Assembly (NCBI GenBank): GCA_903829015.1
Contig: CAIKOJ010000151.1
Location: 62,001-126,000, forward strand
Direction: 5' to 3'
Length of the DNA stretch: 64,000 nucleotides
Origin: an uncultured Bacteroidota bacterium
Lineage (GTDB): Bacteria; Bacteroidota; Bacteroidia; Chitinophagales; Chitinophagaceae
Of this stretch, positions 8,793 to 16,569 are shown in pieces. Under the pieces are notes generated by a model. It saw nothing but the letters and a program-made list of their open reading frames with translations, made no database searches and was not told where the DNA came from. Numbering within the stretch: position 1 is the stretch's first letter; the number at the start of each line of letters is the position of its first letter. The position numbers were made by a program, and so were the translations under genes.

Positions 8793-9869
8793 TTACTTTT
8801 TTATTTCGTTTTCCCTGCCCTCGAGTATGGACAGCTGGCGGCGGATGCTCTCGTGGTGGATCATCTCGTATAGCTGTACAATGAATTCTTTGGGCAGGCG
8901 GTGTGCAATAGCTTTTTCGCAGATGTTCTCGACCATATCGCGCCAGCGGCCGGGTTGGAAGGCGGTGAGGTTGCCTGCTTTCTTTACATCGCCCATCTGA
9001 TCGCTGAGCTCCATGCGGCGTGCTATGAGGTCTATGATCTCGGCATCCATATTGTCCATAAGCTGGCGTAGGTATTCGAGCTGTACCTGGCTGCTCATAT
9101 CGCTGGTAAACTCGGCACGGATGACGAGTTTTTGCAGCAGTGTGGCAAGTGCGGCGGGGGTTACCTGCTGGGCGGCATCGCTCCAGGCTTCATCGGGCCG
9201 GGGATGGGTTTCGATCATCAGTCCGGAGAAGTGCATGTCCATGGCTTTCTGGGCAATCTCGGCCACACGGCTGCGGTTGCCGGTGATATGGCTGGGGTCG
9301 CAGATCATAACCAGATCGGGCATGCGCCGTTTGAGCTCAATGGGTATAGGCCAGTTGGGCTGATTGCGGTAACCACCTGCCGAGCTGTAGCCGGTGAACC
9401 CCCGGTGAATGGCACCGACATCAGCGAGGCCTACTTTGGTGAACCGCTCAATGGCTCCCTGCCACAGATCGACATCGGTATTAACAGGATTTTTGACCAG
9501 CACGGGTATTCCGGTGCCGCAGAGGGCATCGGCGAGGTTCTGTACCTGAAAGGGGTTAACGGTGGTGCGGGCACCTATCCAGAGTGCATCTACGCCGTAT
9601 TTAAGTGCCAGCTCTATATGTGCGGTTTCGGCTACCTCTACCGCTACCGGAATATTGTATTGTTTCTTTGCTTCCTGCAGCCACTGCAGCGCGGCCTCGC
9701 CATTGCCCTCGAAGGTGCCGGGGCGCGTGCGGGATTTCCATACTCCGGCTCTGAACAACTGGATGCCGAGCGGTGCGAGCGCGGCGGCAGTTTCGAGCAC
9801 CTGTTCGCGGGTTTCGGCACTGCATGGTCCGGCAATGATAAAGGGCCTGGCTGTGTTGAAAAAAGACAT
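8793..9869 (-). CDS. Bifunctional DAHP synthase / chorismate mutase
   Basis: The 358-residue protein fuses a KDO8PS-like (AroA-beta type) 3-deoxy-7-phosphoheptulonate synthase to a C-terminal AroQ chorismate mutase. The synthase has GPCSAE at residues 14-19, the SRTRPGTFEGNG segment near 45, KNPVNTDVDLW and CDPSHITGNR. The mutase starts at about residue 262 with EYLRQLMDNMDAEIIDLIARR and carries the helix-1 Arg and acidic residues expected. Together they catalyse the first step of the shikimate pathway and the branch to prephenate. The ATG at 9869 is chosen because a perfect -7 element lies just 4 nt upstream; the longer frame to 10052 only adds low-complexity, Pro-rich intergenic sequence. 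Confidence 0.9.
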   Translation of the reverse strand: MSFFNTARPFIIAGPCSAETREQVLETAAALAPLGIQLFRAGVWKSRTRPGTFEGNGEAALQWLQEAKKQYNIPVAVEVAETAHIELALKYGVDALWIGARTTVNPFQVQNLADALCGTGIPVLVKNPVNTDVDLWQGAIERFTKVGLADVGAIHRGFTGYSSAGGYRNQPNWPIPIELKRRMPDLVMICDPSHITGNRSRVAEIAQKAMDMHFSGLMIETHPRPDEAWSDAAQQVTPAALATLLQKLVIRAEFTSDMSSQVQLEYLRQLMDNMDAEIIDLIARRMELSDQMGDVKKAGNLTAFQPGRWRDMVENICEKAIAHRLPKEFIVQLYEMIHHESIRRQLSILEGRENEIKK

Positions 9870-9873
9870 GGTG

Positions 9874-9881
9874 CAAAGGTA
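9874..9881 (-). promoter_or_regulatory. -7 element abutting the DAHP synthase start
   Basis: The minus strand reads TACCTTTG, then four bases, then the ATG at 9869. Transcription would start within a base or two of the start codon, so the mRNA is probably leaderless. Confidence 0.6.
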
Positions 9882-9952
9882 GGGGATTGGGGGGAATTGG
9901 TTGATTGGGGGTTGGGAATTGGGAATTGGTCGATGGGGGGATGGCCGATGCC
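9882..9952 (+). repeat. G-tract cluster (possible quadruplex former) upstream of DAHP synthase
   Basis: This 70-nt plus-strand stretch contains at least seven runs of three to six G separated by short AATT or TTGATT spacers (GGGAATT repeated). It sits immediately behind the minus-strand promoter of the DAHP synthase gene. It could fold as a G-quadruplex on the template side, or be simple slippage-prone repeat. Confidence 0.5.
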
Positions 9953-10002
9953 CACCGCTGGGGGATTGCTCCCTTCCAGGGCTGAGACGAGGTGTTTTTT
10001 TT

Positions 10003-10048
10003 CGATGGGCGTTGCCCATCGTTGTTATATTTTGCCCTTTCAGGGCGG
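10003..10048 (+). repeat. Two-hairpin dispersed element, copy 1
   Basis: A perfect 7-bp stem GATGGGC/GCCCATC (10004-10020, 3-nt loop) is followed 30 nt after its start by a second stem GCCCT-TTC-AGGGC (10034-10046). The same pair of hairpins with the same 30-nt offset occurs at 36432-36476, so this is a REP-like dispersed intergenic element. Confidence 0.65.
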
Positions 10049-10080
10049 ACACCGGATACAGGAGGTATTATTTATGTTGG

Positions 10081-13000
10081 TTATTTCTTTTTTGATGGTT
10101 GGGTATTGAGTTCGGAGATGGCGGAGACGATGGATTTGTAGGAATTGTTGTATTTAAGATAGGTTGCGTGGCTTTGGTCGGCGGCGGAGATGCACTGGGA
10201 TGTGGGCCGGACATCGCCGCCCTGTATCGTGTCGATAACCGTGCTGAGGGTACTGATGAGTGCGGCGAAACTTTCGTTGCCGGAAATAAGATGCCCGGCC
10301 AGTTCGATGAGCTCATCCAGTTTTTTCTGATCGGCGGTATTGTAACCTGATCGGGCGGCTGTAAGCTTTGCGATGTGTTTGTTTAACTCGTTTATTGCTT
10401 TGATGGATTTTACTTTTTCGGTATAGGCACGGACGGAGAGATCGTGCTGGAGCTGCAGATCGGCATAGGCTGTTTGTACGCGCGGGTCCATAACTACCTT
10501 GATCGGCTGTGTGTAGGTTTTGCCGTTTACTGTCAGCAGTATATTGTAAATGCCCGGCATCACCCATGGGCCGTTGGGGGTTGGTGGTGTGTTTTCGAAG
10601 ATGGCACCCATAGAGTATGCCGGGGGTTGGTTGAGGGGCTGGTAGTGCATATCCCATACAAATCTGTGCGCACCTGCGGCACCAGACAATAACTGCTGCG
10701 GCCTTACCCAATAGAGTGGTATGTTCACCGCAGGTACGGTGTACATTGTGTCGGAAGAGCTGTAGCGACGGATGATGTTGCCCGATGCATCTTCTATATC
10801 GAGCGTGATGACGGAGTTGGTTTTTTCGCTGAGGTAATAATCTATAATGGCGCCATCGGGAGGGTTCTCGCCCGCAGGCTCGTCGGGTGGGAGCGGAGTA
10901 TCTGAGTTCATGTTCCAGCGCACGCGGTAAGCGGTTTGCGGTTTGTACAGTACTGTATTGCCGGATGCTTTGCCGGTGGCTATCTGCCGCAAGGGAGTGA
11001 TATCGTCCATGATCCAGAAGGAGCGGCCGTGGGTGGCTGCCACAATATCGTTGTCTTTAATCACCAGATCGCGGATAGAGGTGGCGGGCATATTCATGCG
11101 CAGGGTTTGCCAATGCTCGCCGTCATCGAAGGATACATAGACGGCACGCTCAGAGCCGGCAAACAACAGTCCGGGCACAATGGGGTCTTCCTTTACTATA
11201 TTGATGGGGTCATTGGGCAGGCCGTTCGTTATTTCTTTCCATGTTTTGCCGCCGTCTCTGGTGCGGTAAATGTGCGGATGCAGATCATCGAGCCGAATGC
11301 GGTTTACGGCAGCATAGGCAGTGCGTTTATCGGTATGGCTGGCATCCATGAGGGATACCTTGCTCCATGATGTAAGAGCAGTTGGTGTTACATTCGCCCA
11401 GTCCTTTCCGCCATTCTGTGTAATGTGTATCAGGCCGTCGTCGGTGCCTGCCCATATAATATTGCTGTCTACCGGCGATGGAGCAATGGTATAAATAACA
11501 CCTCGGCGCGGCATAGTTTTCATTTCGTCTTTACGGTACACCCCGATGCATTCAGGCACATCGTAGGACGTGCGGGTAAGATCGGGGCTGATGGTTTGCC
11601 AGGAGTTGCCGCCGTCGAGGGTTTTGAACATTACGTTGCCTGCGTAAAACAATGTCCTGTTATCTACGGGTGAAAATACGATGGGTGCTGTGCGTATAAA
11701 GCGGTAATTGCCGGAGTGTGTTATGTCGGGTGAAATGTTGATGCTTTGGCTGGTGCGCTTATCGTAGCGGGATATCTTACCACCGAAAATGATGTTTGGG
11801 TCTTTGGGATCGGCTACCACATAGCCGTACTCTTCGGCATTCACCGGGTGCCAGTCGCGGAAGGTGATGGCGCCGTCGTTGCCACGCGAAGAGATGCCTA
11901 CTGAGCCACTCTCCTGCTGGCCACTGTATACATTGTAGGGGAAGTCATTGTCGGCACTGACATGATACATTTGCGCAGTTGGCTGGTTGTACCACGAACT
12001 CCAGGTAGCGCCGCCGTTGACAGTGATCCCCGCACCCTGGTCGCCGGCAAGCAGTATCACGTCGGGGTTCTGCGGGTTGATCCAGAGGCGGTGGTAATCG
12101 TCTCCGCCGGGAGCTCCTTTAAAGCCCTTCCATGTTTTACCGCCATCGGTAGATTTCCAGGTCACGACATTTGCATCGTACACGATATCAGGGTTTTTAG
12201 GATCAACCTTAACTTCTGCAAAATCATCTCCGCGGTCCCACAGGCGATGATCGCCACTCATTTTCTTCCAGCTGTTGCCGGCATCATCGCTGCGGTAGAG
12301 GCCACCGTTGTTGCGGTTAGCGTTGACTACAGCATACATACGATTGTGATTGGAAGGCGCTATGCAAAAGCCAATTCTGGTCAGCCCGCTGTCTGTGGAT
12401 GGTAAGCCGTTCTTTAACTGTTTCCAGCTATTTCCCCCGTCGGTGGATTTATACAAGCCACTGCCCGGGCCTGCCCATTGACCGTTTTCCCATGGAGCCA
12501 GGCGACCAGCCCACATGTCGGCGTACACAATCGCTGGATTTACAGGGTCAATAGTAACCTGAATTGCGCCCGTGTTCTCATCAATGTATAAAACCTGCTT
12601 CCAGGTTTTGCCACCATCGGTAGTACGGTAAACGCCACGCTCTTTATTAGCACCGTATGGGTGACCCAACACAGCGGCAAACACGCGGTTTTCATTATTT
12701 AGATCGACTGATAAACCGCCTATCTGCAAAGCTTCACGCAGGCCCAGGTGCGCCCAGGTTTTGCCCGCATCAACTGATTTGTAGATACCATCGCCTACAG
12801 AAAGATCGGGGCGTTGAAGTCCTTCGCCACTGGCTACATAGACTGTGTTTGGATTGGACGGAGCGACGGCAACATCGCCGATTGAGCCGGTAGGCTGATC
12901 ATCGAAGATTGGTAGCCAGGTGCGGCCGTAGTCGGTTGTTTTCCATACGCCGCCGTTGTTTACGCCTATGTAAAAAACATTGGGATGCTTAGTATCGCCT

Positions 13001-13248
13001 GAGGCGCCAACGGTTCGCCCACCACGAAAGGGGCCAATCATTCTCCATTTCAGGCAATTATACAGCGAGGGATTTACCTGCTGCGCAACAGCCCCAAATT
13101 GTAGTGCAACAACAGCCAGGCACAGCAACACACATCCTTTTGAGAGATGCTGATGTAATGAACGTAATAATAAGTGAAAGTGAGTTAAAGCAGTATCAGG
13201 CTCTGTGGTGGTCTGCTTTCCAGTTTTTAATTGCTTTCTTGATATCAT
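10081..13248 (-). CDS. Exported BNR/sortilin-VPS10-like repeat protein (glycosyl-hydrolase-like)
   Basis: A protein of about 1,055 residues dominated by Asp-box/BNR beta-propeller repeats; copies such as STDGGKTWKG, TTDGGKTWKQ and SDDAGNSWKK recur at 40-60-residue intervals through the first 700 residues. Two-propeller proteins of this type are annotated in Bacteroidota as WD40/YVTN/BNR-like or sortilin-like glycosyl hydrolases; catalytic activity is mostly unproven. After the propellers lie a beta-sandwich-like segment (PPDGAIIDYYL) and a helical tail. The hydrophobic stretch VLLCLAVVALQFGAVAQ shows export. The start is uncertain: ATG 13248 overlaps the upstream gene by 53 nt, ATG 13323 overlaps more, and a GTG or TTG nearer the signal peptide (about 13150-13170) is possible. 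Confidence 0.8.
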   Translation of the reverse strand: MISRKQLKTGKQTTTEPDTALTHFHLLLRSLHQHLSKGCVLLCLAVVALQFGAVAQQVNPSLYNCLKWRMIGPFRGGRTVGASGDTKHPNVFYIGVNNGGVWKTTDYGRTWLPIFDDQPTGSIGDVAVAPSNPNTVYVASGEGLQRPDLSVGDGIYKSVDAGKTWAHLGLREALQIGGLSVDLNNENRVFAAVLGHPYGANKERGVYRTTDGGKTWKQVLYIDENTGAIQVTIDPVNPAIVYADMWAGRLAPWENGQWAGPGSGLYKSTDGGNSWKQLKNGLPSTDSGLTRIGFCIAPSNHNRMYAVVNANRNNGGLYRSDDAGNSWKKMSGDHRLWDRGDDFAEVKVDPKNPDIVYDANVVTWKSTDGGKTWKGFKGAPGGDDYHRLWINPQNPDVILLAGDQGAGITVNGGATWSSWYNQPTAQMYHVSADNDFPYNVYSGQQESGSVGISSRGNDGAITFRDWHPVNAEEYGYVVADPKDPNIIFGGKISRYDKRTSQSINISPDITHSGNYRFIRTAPIVFSPVDNRTLFYAGNVMFKTLDGGNSWQTISPDLTRTSYDVPECIGVYRKDEMKTMPRRGVIYTIAPSPVDSNIIWAGTDDGLIHITQNGGKDWANVTPTALTSWSKVSLMDASHTDKRTAYAAVNRIRLDDLHPHIYRTRDGGKTWKEITNGLPNDPINIVKEDPIVPGLLFAGSERAVYVSFDDGEHWQTLRMNMPATSIRDLVIKDNDIVAATHGRSFWIMDDITPLRQIATGKASGNTVLYKPQTAYRVRWNMNSDTPLPPDEPAGENPPDGAIIDYYLSEKTNSVITLDIEDASGNIIRRYSSSDTMYTVPAVNIPLYWVRPQQLLSGAAGAHRFVWDMHYQPLNQPPAYSMGAIFENTPPTPNGPWVMPGIYNILLTVNGKTYTQPIKVVMDPRVQTAYADLQLQHDLSVRAYTEKVKSIKAINELNKHIAKLTAARSGYNTADQKKLDELIELAGHLISGNESFAALISTLSTVIDTIQGGDVRPTSQCISAADQSHATYLKYNNSYKSIVSAISELNTQPSKKK

Positions 13249-13645
13249 CGGCTGAGAGATTCTTTTCGATCGCTTCAGTGATGAGTTCTTTAAACTCATC
13301 ATCCGGTGCAAAGCGAAGCGCAACTATCTGCGAGATAGTGAGACGAGGATCGAGCTGCTTGCCGGTAAGTATATAATGACGAAAGTTTTCTTCTGCCCTA
13401 ATAGCCCTGTCCTGTACTTTGGTAGCAAACTGGCGGGTGTACACAAACAACATGATGAGTACAATTGCGATACACAAAGGAATAATGCCGGTATACATAA
13501 GATCACTGAACATCCACTGTCCGCTCATGATTGCCTGCACCAGCTTCCAAGCAGCAAATGCAAAAATCAATACTGATAAAAGTGCGGTGAAAAAATGAAA
13601 GCCCGGCACAAGGCGCCTGTGGTTTGCATAATTCTGTTGTTCCAT
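13196..13645 (-). CDS. DUF6526 family membrane protein
   Basis: The 149-residue protein starts at ATG 13645 with MEQQNYANHRRLVPGFHFF, the Q-Y-NH-R-PGFHF signature of DUF6526. Two membrane helices follow, at about residues 18-38 and 50-70. A cytoplasmic part with RAIRAEENFRHYILTGK and LRFAPDDEFKELI completes the family pattern. Function is unknown. The gene overlaps the BNR gene's possible N-terminus, suggesting translational coupling. An in-frame ATG nine codons upstream (13672) is less likely because the added residues are outside the family. Confidence 0.75.
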   Translation of the reverse strand: MEQQNYANHRRLVPGFHFFTALLSVLIFAFAAWKLVQAIMSGQWMFSDLMYTGIIPLCIAIVLIMLFVYTRQFATKVQDRAIRAEENFRHYILTGKQLDPRLTISQIVALRFAPDDEFKELITEAIEKNLSADDIKKAIKNWKADHHRA

Positions 13646-13767
13646 AAAAAACGATTTTTTGTGAATATACATATTATTTTGGTTACAGCGTAGCTACCGG
13701 AGATATAACCTGCATTCTGCTCAGTATCTCCTGCTTTACTTAATTTTAATATCACAATAAGGATGCA

Positions 13768-14244
13768 ATGAATTTATCAACACAACTGGCAAAGCAATTC
13801 AGGGAAGTATATTTTGGAGGTAACTGGACATGGTCTAATATGAAAGAAAATCTGGGTGATGTGAACTGGGAAGAGGCAACAACGCAGGTAGGGTCATTGA
13901 ATACGATCCTGAAGCTTACTTATCACATACATTATTTTGTATCGGTTACATTGAAAGTGCTAGAAGGAGGGCCTCTTGATGGTCATGATAAATTCAGTTT
14001 TGATCACCCGTTTATAACCACCGACAGGGATTGGGCAGCTTTTCTGGAGACAGTTTGGGCAAATGGCGAGAAATTTGCTGCACTCGTAGAGAAACTGCCA
14101 GAGGAGCAATTATGGGAGACATTCTGTGACGAAAAGTACGGCACCTACTACCGTAACATTCAAGGCATTATCGAGCATACACACTACCACCTGGGCCAGA
14201 TAGCGATCGTCAAAAAGCTGGAAAGGGACGAGCTGCGGGCGTAA
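13768..14244 (+). CDS. DinB-like / DUF1572 family protein
   Basis: A 158-residue four-helix-bundle protein of the DinB superfamily. Candidate metal ligands are the His residues in YHIHYF (about residues 51-56) and in IEHTHYHLGQI near residue 140, where the HxxxHxxQ-type pattern is characteristic. DinB proteins bind a divalent metal; some are thiol S-transferases (bacillithiol or mycothiol dependent), but most, including this one, have no assigned reaction. Start at ATG 13768; it ends 23 nt before the next gene, whose own promoter element lies in the gap. A second, only distantly similar DinB gene is at 26477. Confidence 0.8.
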   Translation: MNLSTQLAKQFREVYFGGNWTWSNMKENLGDVNWEEATTQVGSLNTILKLTYHIHYFVSVTLKVLEGGPLDGHDKFSFDHPFITTDRDWAAFLETVWANGEKFAALVEKLPEEQLWETFCDEKYGTYYRNIQGIIEHTHYHLGQIAIVKKLERDELRA

Positions 14245-14255
14245 GATAAACTTCT

Positions 14256-14263
14256 TACTTTCG
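14256..14263 (+). promoter_or_regulatory. -7-like element abutting the GAF histidine kinase start
   Basis: TACTTTCG, a one-base variant of TAnnTTTG, ends 4 nt before the ATG at 14268. A leaderless or near-leaderless transcript is implied. Confidence 0.4.
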
Positions 14264-14267
14264 CAGA

Positions 14268-15470
14268 ATGATACCGGCATCAAAACCCCATAATGAAACC
14301 GAGAGGATCGCAGTTTTGAATGAGTACGCCATTCTTGACAGCTTGCCTGAAAAAGAATTTGACGATCTTACCCAAATCGCTGCTGATGTATGCCGCACCC
14401 CAATTTCGCTGATATCGCTGGTGGACCATAACCGGCAATGGTTTAAATCAAAAGTGGGAATAGATGTTTCAGAAATGCACAGGGATACGGCGTTTTGCGC
14501 CCATGCCATCCTGGAACCGGAGAAATTGTTTATAGTGCATGATCCTGCCGGAGATAGCAGATTTCATGACAACCCGATGGTTACCGGGCATCTGAATATT
14601 GCATTTTATGCAGGTGTACCGCTGGTGACAGAAGGGGGACATGCACTTGGAACCCTTTGTGTGATGGATAGAAAGCCCAACGATCTGAATCAGGAGCAGG
14701 TAACTACTCTCACTGCACTTGCCAGACAAGTTGTAGTTCAGTTTGAACTCAGAAAAAAGAATTGTGAGTTAAAAAGGCAAAGAGATGACCTGCAAAAGCT
14801 GAATGAGGATCTGACCAAATTTGCGTATGTGGTAGCACACGATATTAAATCTCCCTGCAACAGCCTTGCTATGTCTGCCGGCTATTTAAAAGACGCGTGT
14901 TCGGAGAAACTGGATGAGGAAATATTAGAGATCATTAATATTATGGAATCCACTTCTTTAGTGGCCATTGAAATGGTTAACGGAATTCTTACACATACTT
15001 TGGCGATCAATCAGGCAGAAATAAACAAGGAATCATTTAGGTTTGGAGATATAATAAAGGAGTTGCAGTTACTAATAACGCTACCGACAGATTTCACCTT
15101 TGAAGTGGAGAATGAAGAAATGGAGTTATATACTTCGAAGAGCGTGCTGGCTCAGGTGTTGCAAAACCTTTGTAACAATGCAATTAAGTACAACGACAAA
15201 GAAAACGCGTGGTTAACCGTTACTGCGAATGATACAGGCAATTCCTATTTATTCTCAGTTAAAGACAACGGCAGAGGCATTTCGGCAAAAGATCAGGAGA
15301 GTATTTTCGACCTATTTAAAACTGTAGGACATACAGACAGGTTTAACAACAAAGGAACCGGTATAGGACTGGCGACCGTAAAAGGCCTCGTTGAAAAAAT
15401 GGGCGGTAATATAACAGTTAACTCAGAGGTAGGAATAGGCAGTAACTTTATTTTTACATTTAGAAAGTAA
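14268..15470 (+). CDS. GAF-domain sensor histidine kinase
   Basis: This is a soluble 400-residue kinase. Residues 1-160 form a GAF sensor domain (ERIAVLNEYAILDSLPE start, then LISLVDHNRQWFKS and FCAHAI), a short coiled coil lies at 160-185, and a HisKA dimerisation domain follows with H-box VAHDIKSPCNSL (phospho-His near residue 190). The HATPase domain has N-box NLCNNAIKYND near 298, G1 DNGRGIS near 333 and G2 GTGIGLA near 362. It lacks membrane segments, so it senses a cytoplasmic signal. No response regulator is adjacent, making it an orphan kinase. This GAF-HisKA layout is common in Chitinophagaceae and cyanobacteria. Confidence 0.9.
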   Translation: MIPASKPHNETERIAVLNEYAILDSLPEKEFDDLTQIAADVCRTPISLISLVDHNRQWFKSKVGIDVSEMHRDTAFCAHAILEPEKLFIVHDPAGDSRFHDNPMVTGHLNIAFYAGVPLVTEGGHALGTLCVMDRKPNDLNQEQVTTLTALARQVVVQFELRKKNCELKRQRDDLQKLNEDLTKFAYVVAHDIKSPCNSLAMSAGYLKDACSEKLDEEILEIINIMESTSLVAIEMVNGILTHTLAINQAEINKESFRFGDIIKELQLLITLPTDFTFEVENEEMELYTSKSVLAQVLQNLCNNAIKYNDKENAWLTVTANDTGNSYLFSVKDNGRGISAKDQESIFDLFKTVGHTDRFNNKGTGIGLATVKGLVEKMGGNITVNSEVGIGSNFIFTFRK

Positions 15471-15543
15471 CATCATTATGCCTTTGCTTTTCGATGGGAT
15501 ATTACGGTGATTACGGCGCATGTAAGAAACAAATAAATAAAAC

Positions 15544-15551
15544 TATTTTTG
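15544..15551 (+). promoter_or_regulatory. murB -7 element
   Basis: TATTTTTG ends 7 nt before the murB ATG at 15559. The expected transcript leader would be only a few bases long. Confidence 0.5.
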
Positions 15552-15558
15552 CCGGGTC

Positions 15559-16563
15559 ATGCAGCTGCAGCAAAACATATCACTCGAAGCATACAATACA
15601 TTCCATATAGATGTGGCCGCTGAGTATTTTACTGAACTGAATGACACAAGCACTCTTGAAGAAATATCGGCTCTGTCTCAGCAGAAACATATATTAGGTG
15701 GAGGCAGTAATATACTGATGACGCAACCAGTGAAGGGTCTGGTAATACATAACAACCTCAAAGGAATTGTATTAGAAAAAGAGGATGATAGGCATGTATG
15801 GCTGAGAGTGGCATCGGGAGAAATATGGCATGAACTGGTGATGCATGCGGTGAATAATGGTTGGGGAGGTTTGGAGAATCTGGCACTGATACCTGGCACC
15901 GTGGGTGCTTCTCCGATACAAAACATAGGCGCATATGGGGCAGAGGCTAAAGAAACAATTGAAAGCGTTGAATGCTGGAGCTGGGGTCAGAAGGCTATGC
16001 AAACTTTCAGCAATAGTGATTGTGAGTTTGGGTACAGGGACAGTATTTTCAAGCGTATTTTAAAAAACGAAGTACTCATAACATCGGTGTCGTTCCGACT
16101 GAATAAAGTACCGGTTTATAACATCAGCTACGGTGCTATAGAGCAGGAACTGAAACAGATGGGTGTTGAAGAATTAAGTGTGAAAGCTATCGCTTTTGCA
16201 GTGATGAACATAAGAAGGAGCAAACTACCAGATCCGAAAGTAACAGGAAATGCGGGCAGTTTTTTCAAGAACCCTACCATCTCAAAATTGCTATATGATA
16301 AGATACATGCCAACTACCCAAGTATACCTTCGTACCAGGTAAATGACCTGAAGATAAAGGTACCGGCTGGATGGCTGATAGAGCAATGCGGCTGGAAAGG
16401 CTACCGAAAAAATGATGCGGGCGTGCATGATAAGCAAGCGCTGGTATTGGTAAACCACGGTCATGCCAAGGGTGATGAAATATGGAAACTGTCGGGCGAG
16501 ATCGTATCGTCGGTAAAAGAAAAATTTGCAATAGAACTTGAGCGGGAAGTTCAGGTGTGGTAA
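15559..16563 (+). CDS. murB: UDP-N-acetylenolpyruvoylglucosamine reductase
   Basis: A full-length type I MurB (334 aa). The FAD-binding motif is GGGSNIL at residues 47-53. IPGTVGASPIQNIGAYGAE near residues 112-130 is the canonical second FAD/substrate region. NAGSFFKNP near 230-238 carries the catalytic Ser that protonates the substrate, and the C-terminal Glu/Val ending (EREVQVW) fits the third domain. It reduces UDP-GlcNAc-enolpyruvate to UDP-MurNAc with NADPH in cytoplasmic peptidoglycan precursor synthesis. It stands alone rather than in a mur cluster, with its own promoter, and is convergent with a large histidine kinase 6 nt away. Confidence 0.96.
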   Translation: MQLQQNISLEAYNTFHIDVAAEYFTELNDTSTLEEISALSQQKHILGGGSNILMTQPVKGLVIHNNLKGIVLEKEDDRHVWLRVASGEIWHELVMHAVNNGWGGLENLALIPGTVGASPIQNIGAYGAEAKETIESVECWSWGQKAMQTFSNSDCEFGYRDSIFKRILKNEVLITSVSFRLNKVPVYNISYGAIEQELKQMGVEELSVKAIAFAVMNIRRSKLPDPKVTGNAGSFFKNPTISKLLYDKIHANYPSIPSYQVNDLKIKVPAGWLIEQCGWKGYRKNDAGVHDKQALVLVNHGHAKGDEIWKLSGEIVSSVKEKFAIELEREVQVW

Positions 16564-16569
16564 AACCCA

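Noticed and set aside
9870-10052. Longer N-terminus for DAHP synthase
   Set aside because: The added residues are Pro/Ser-rich intergenic translation and lie upstream of the promoter.
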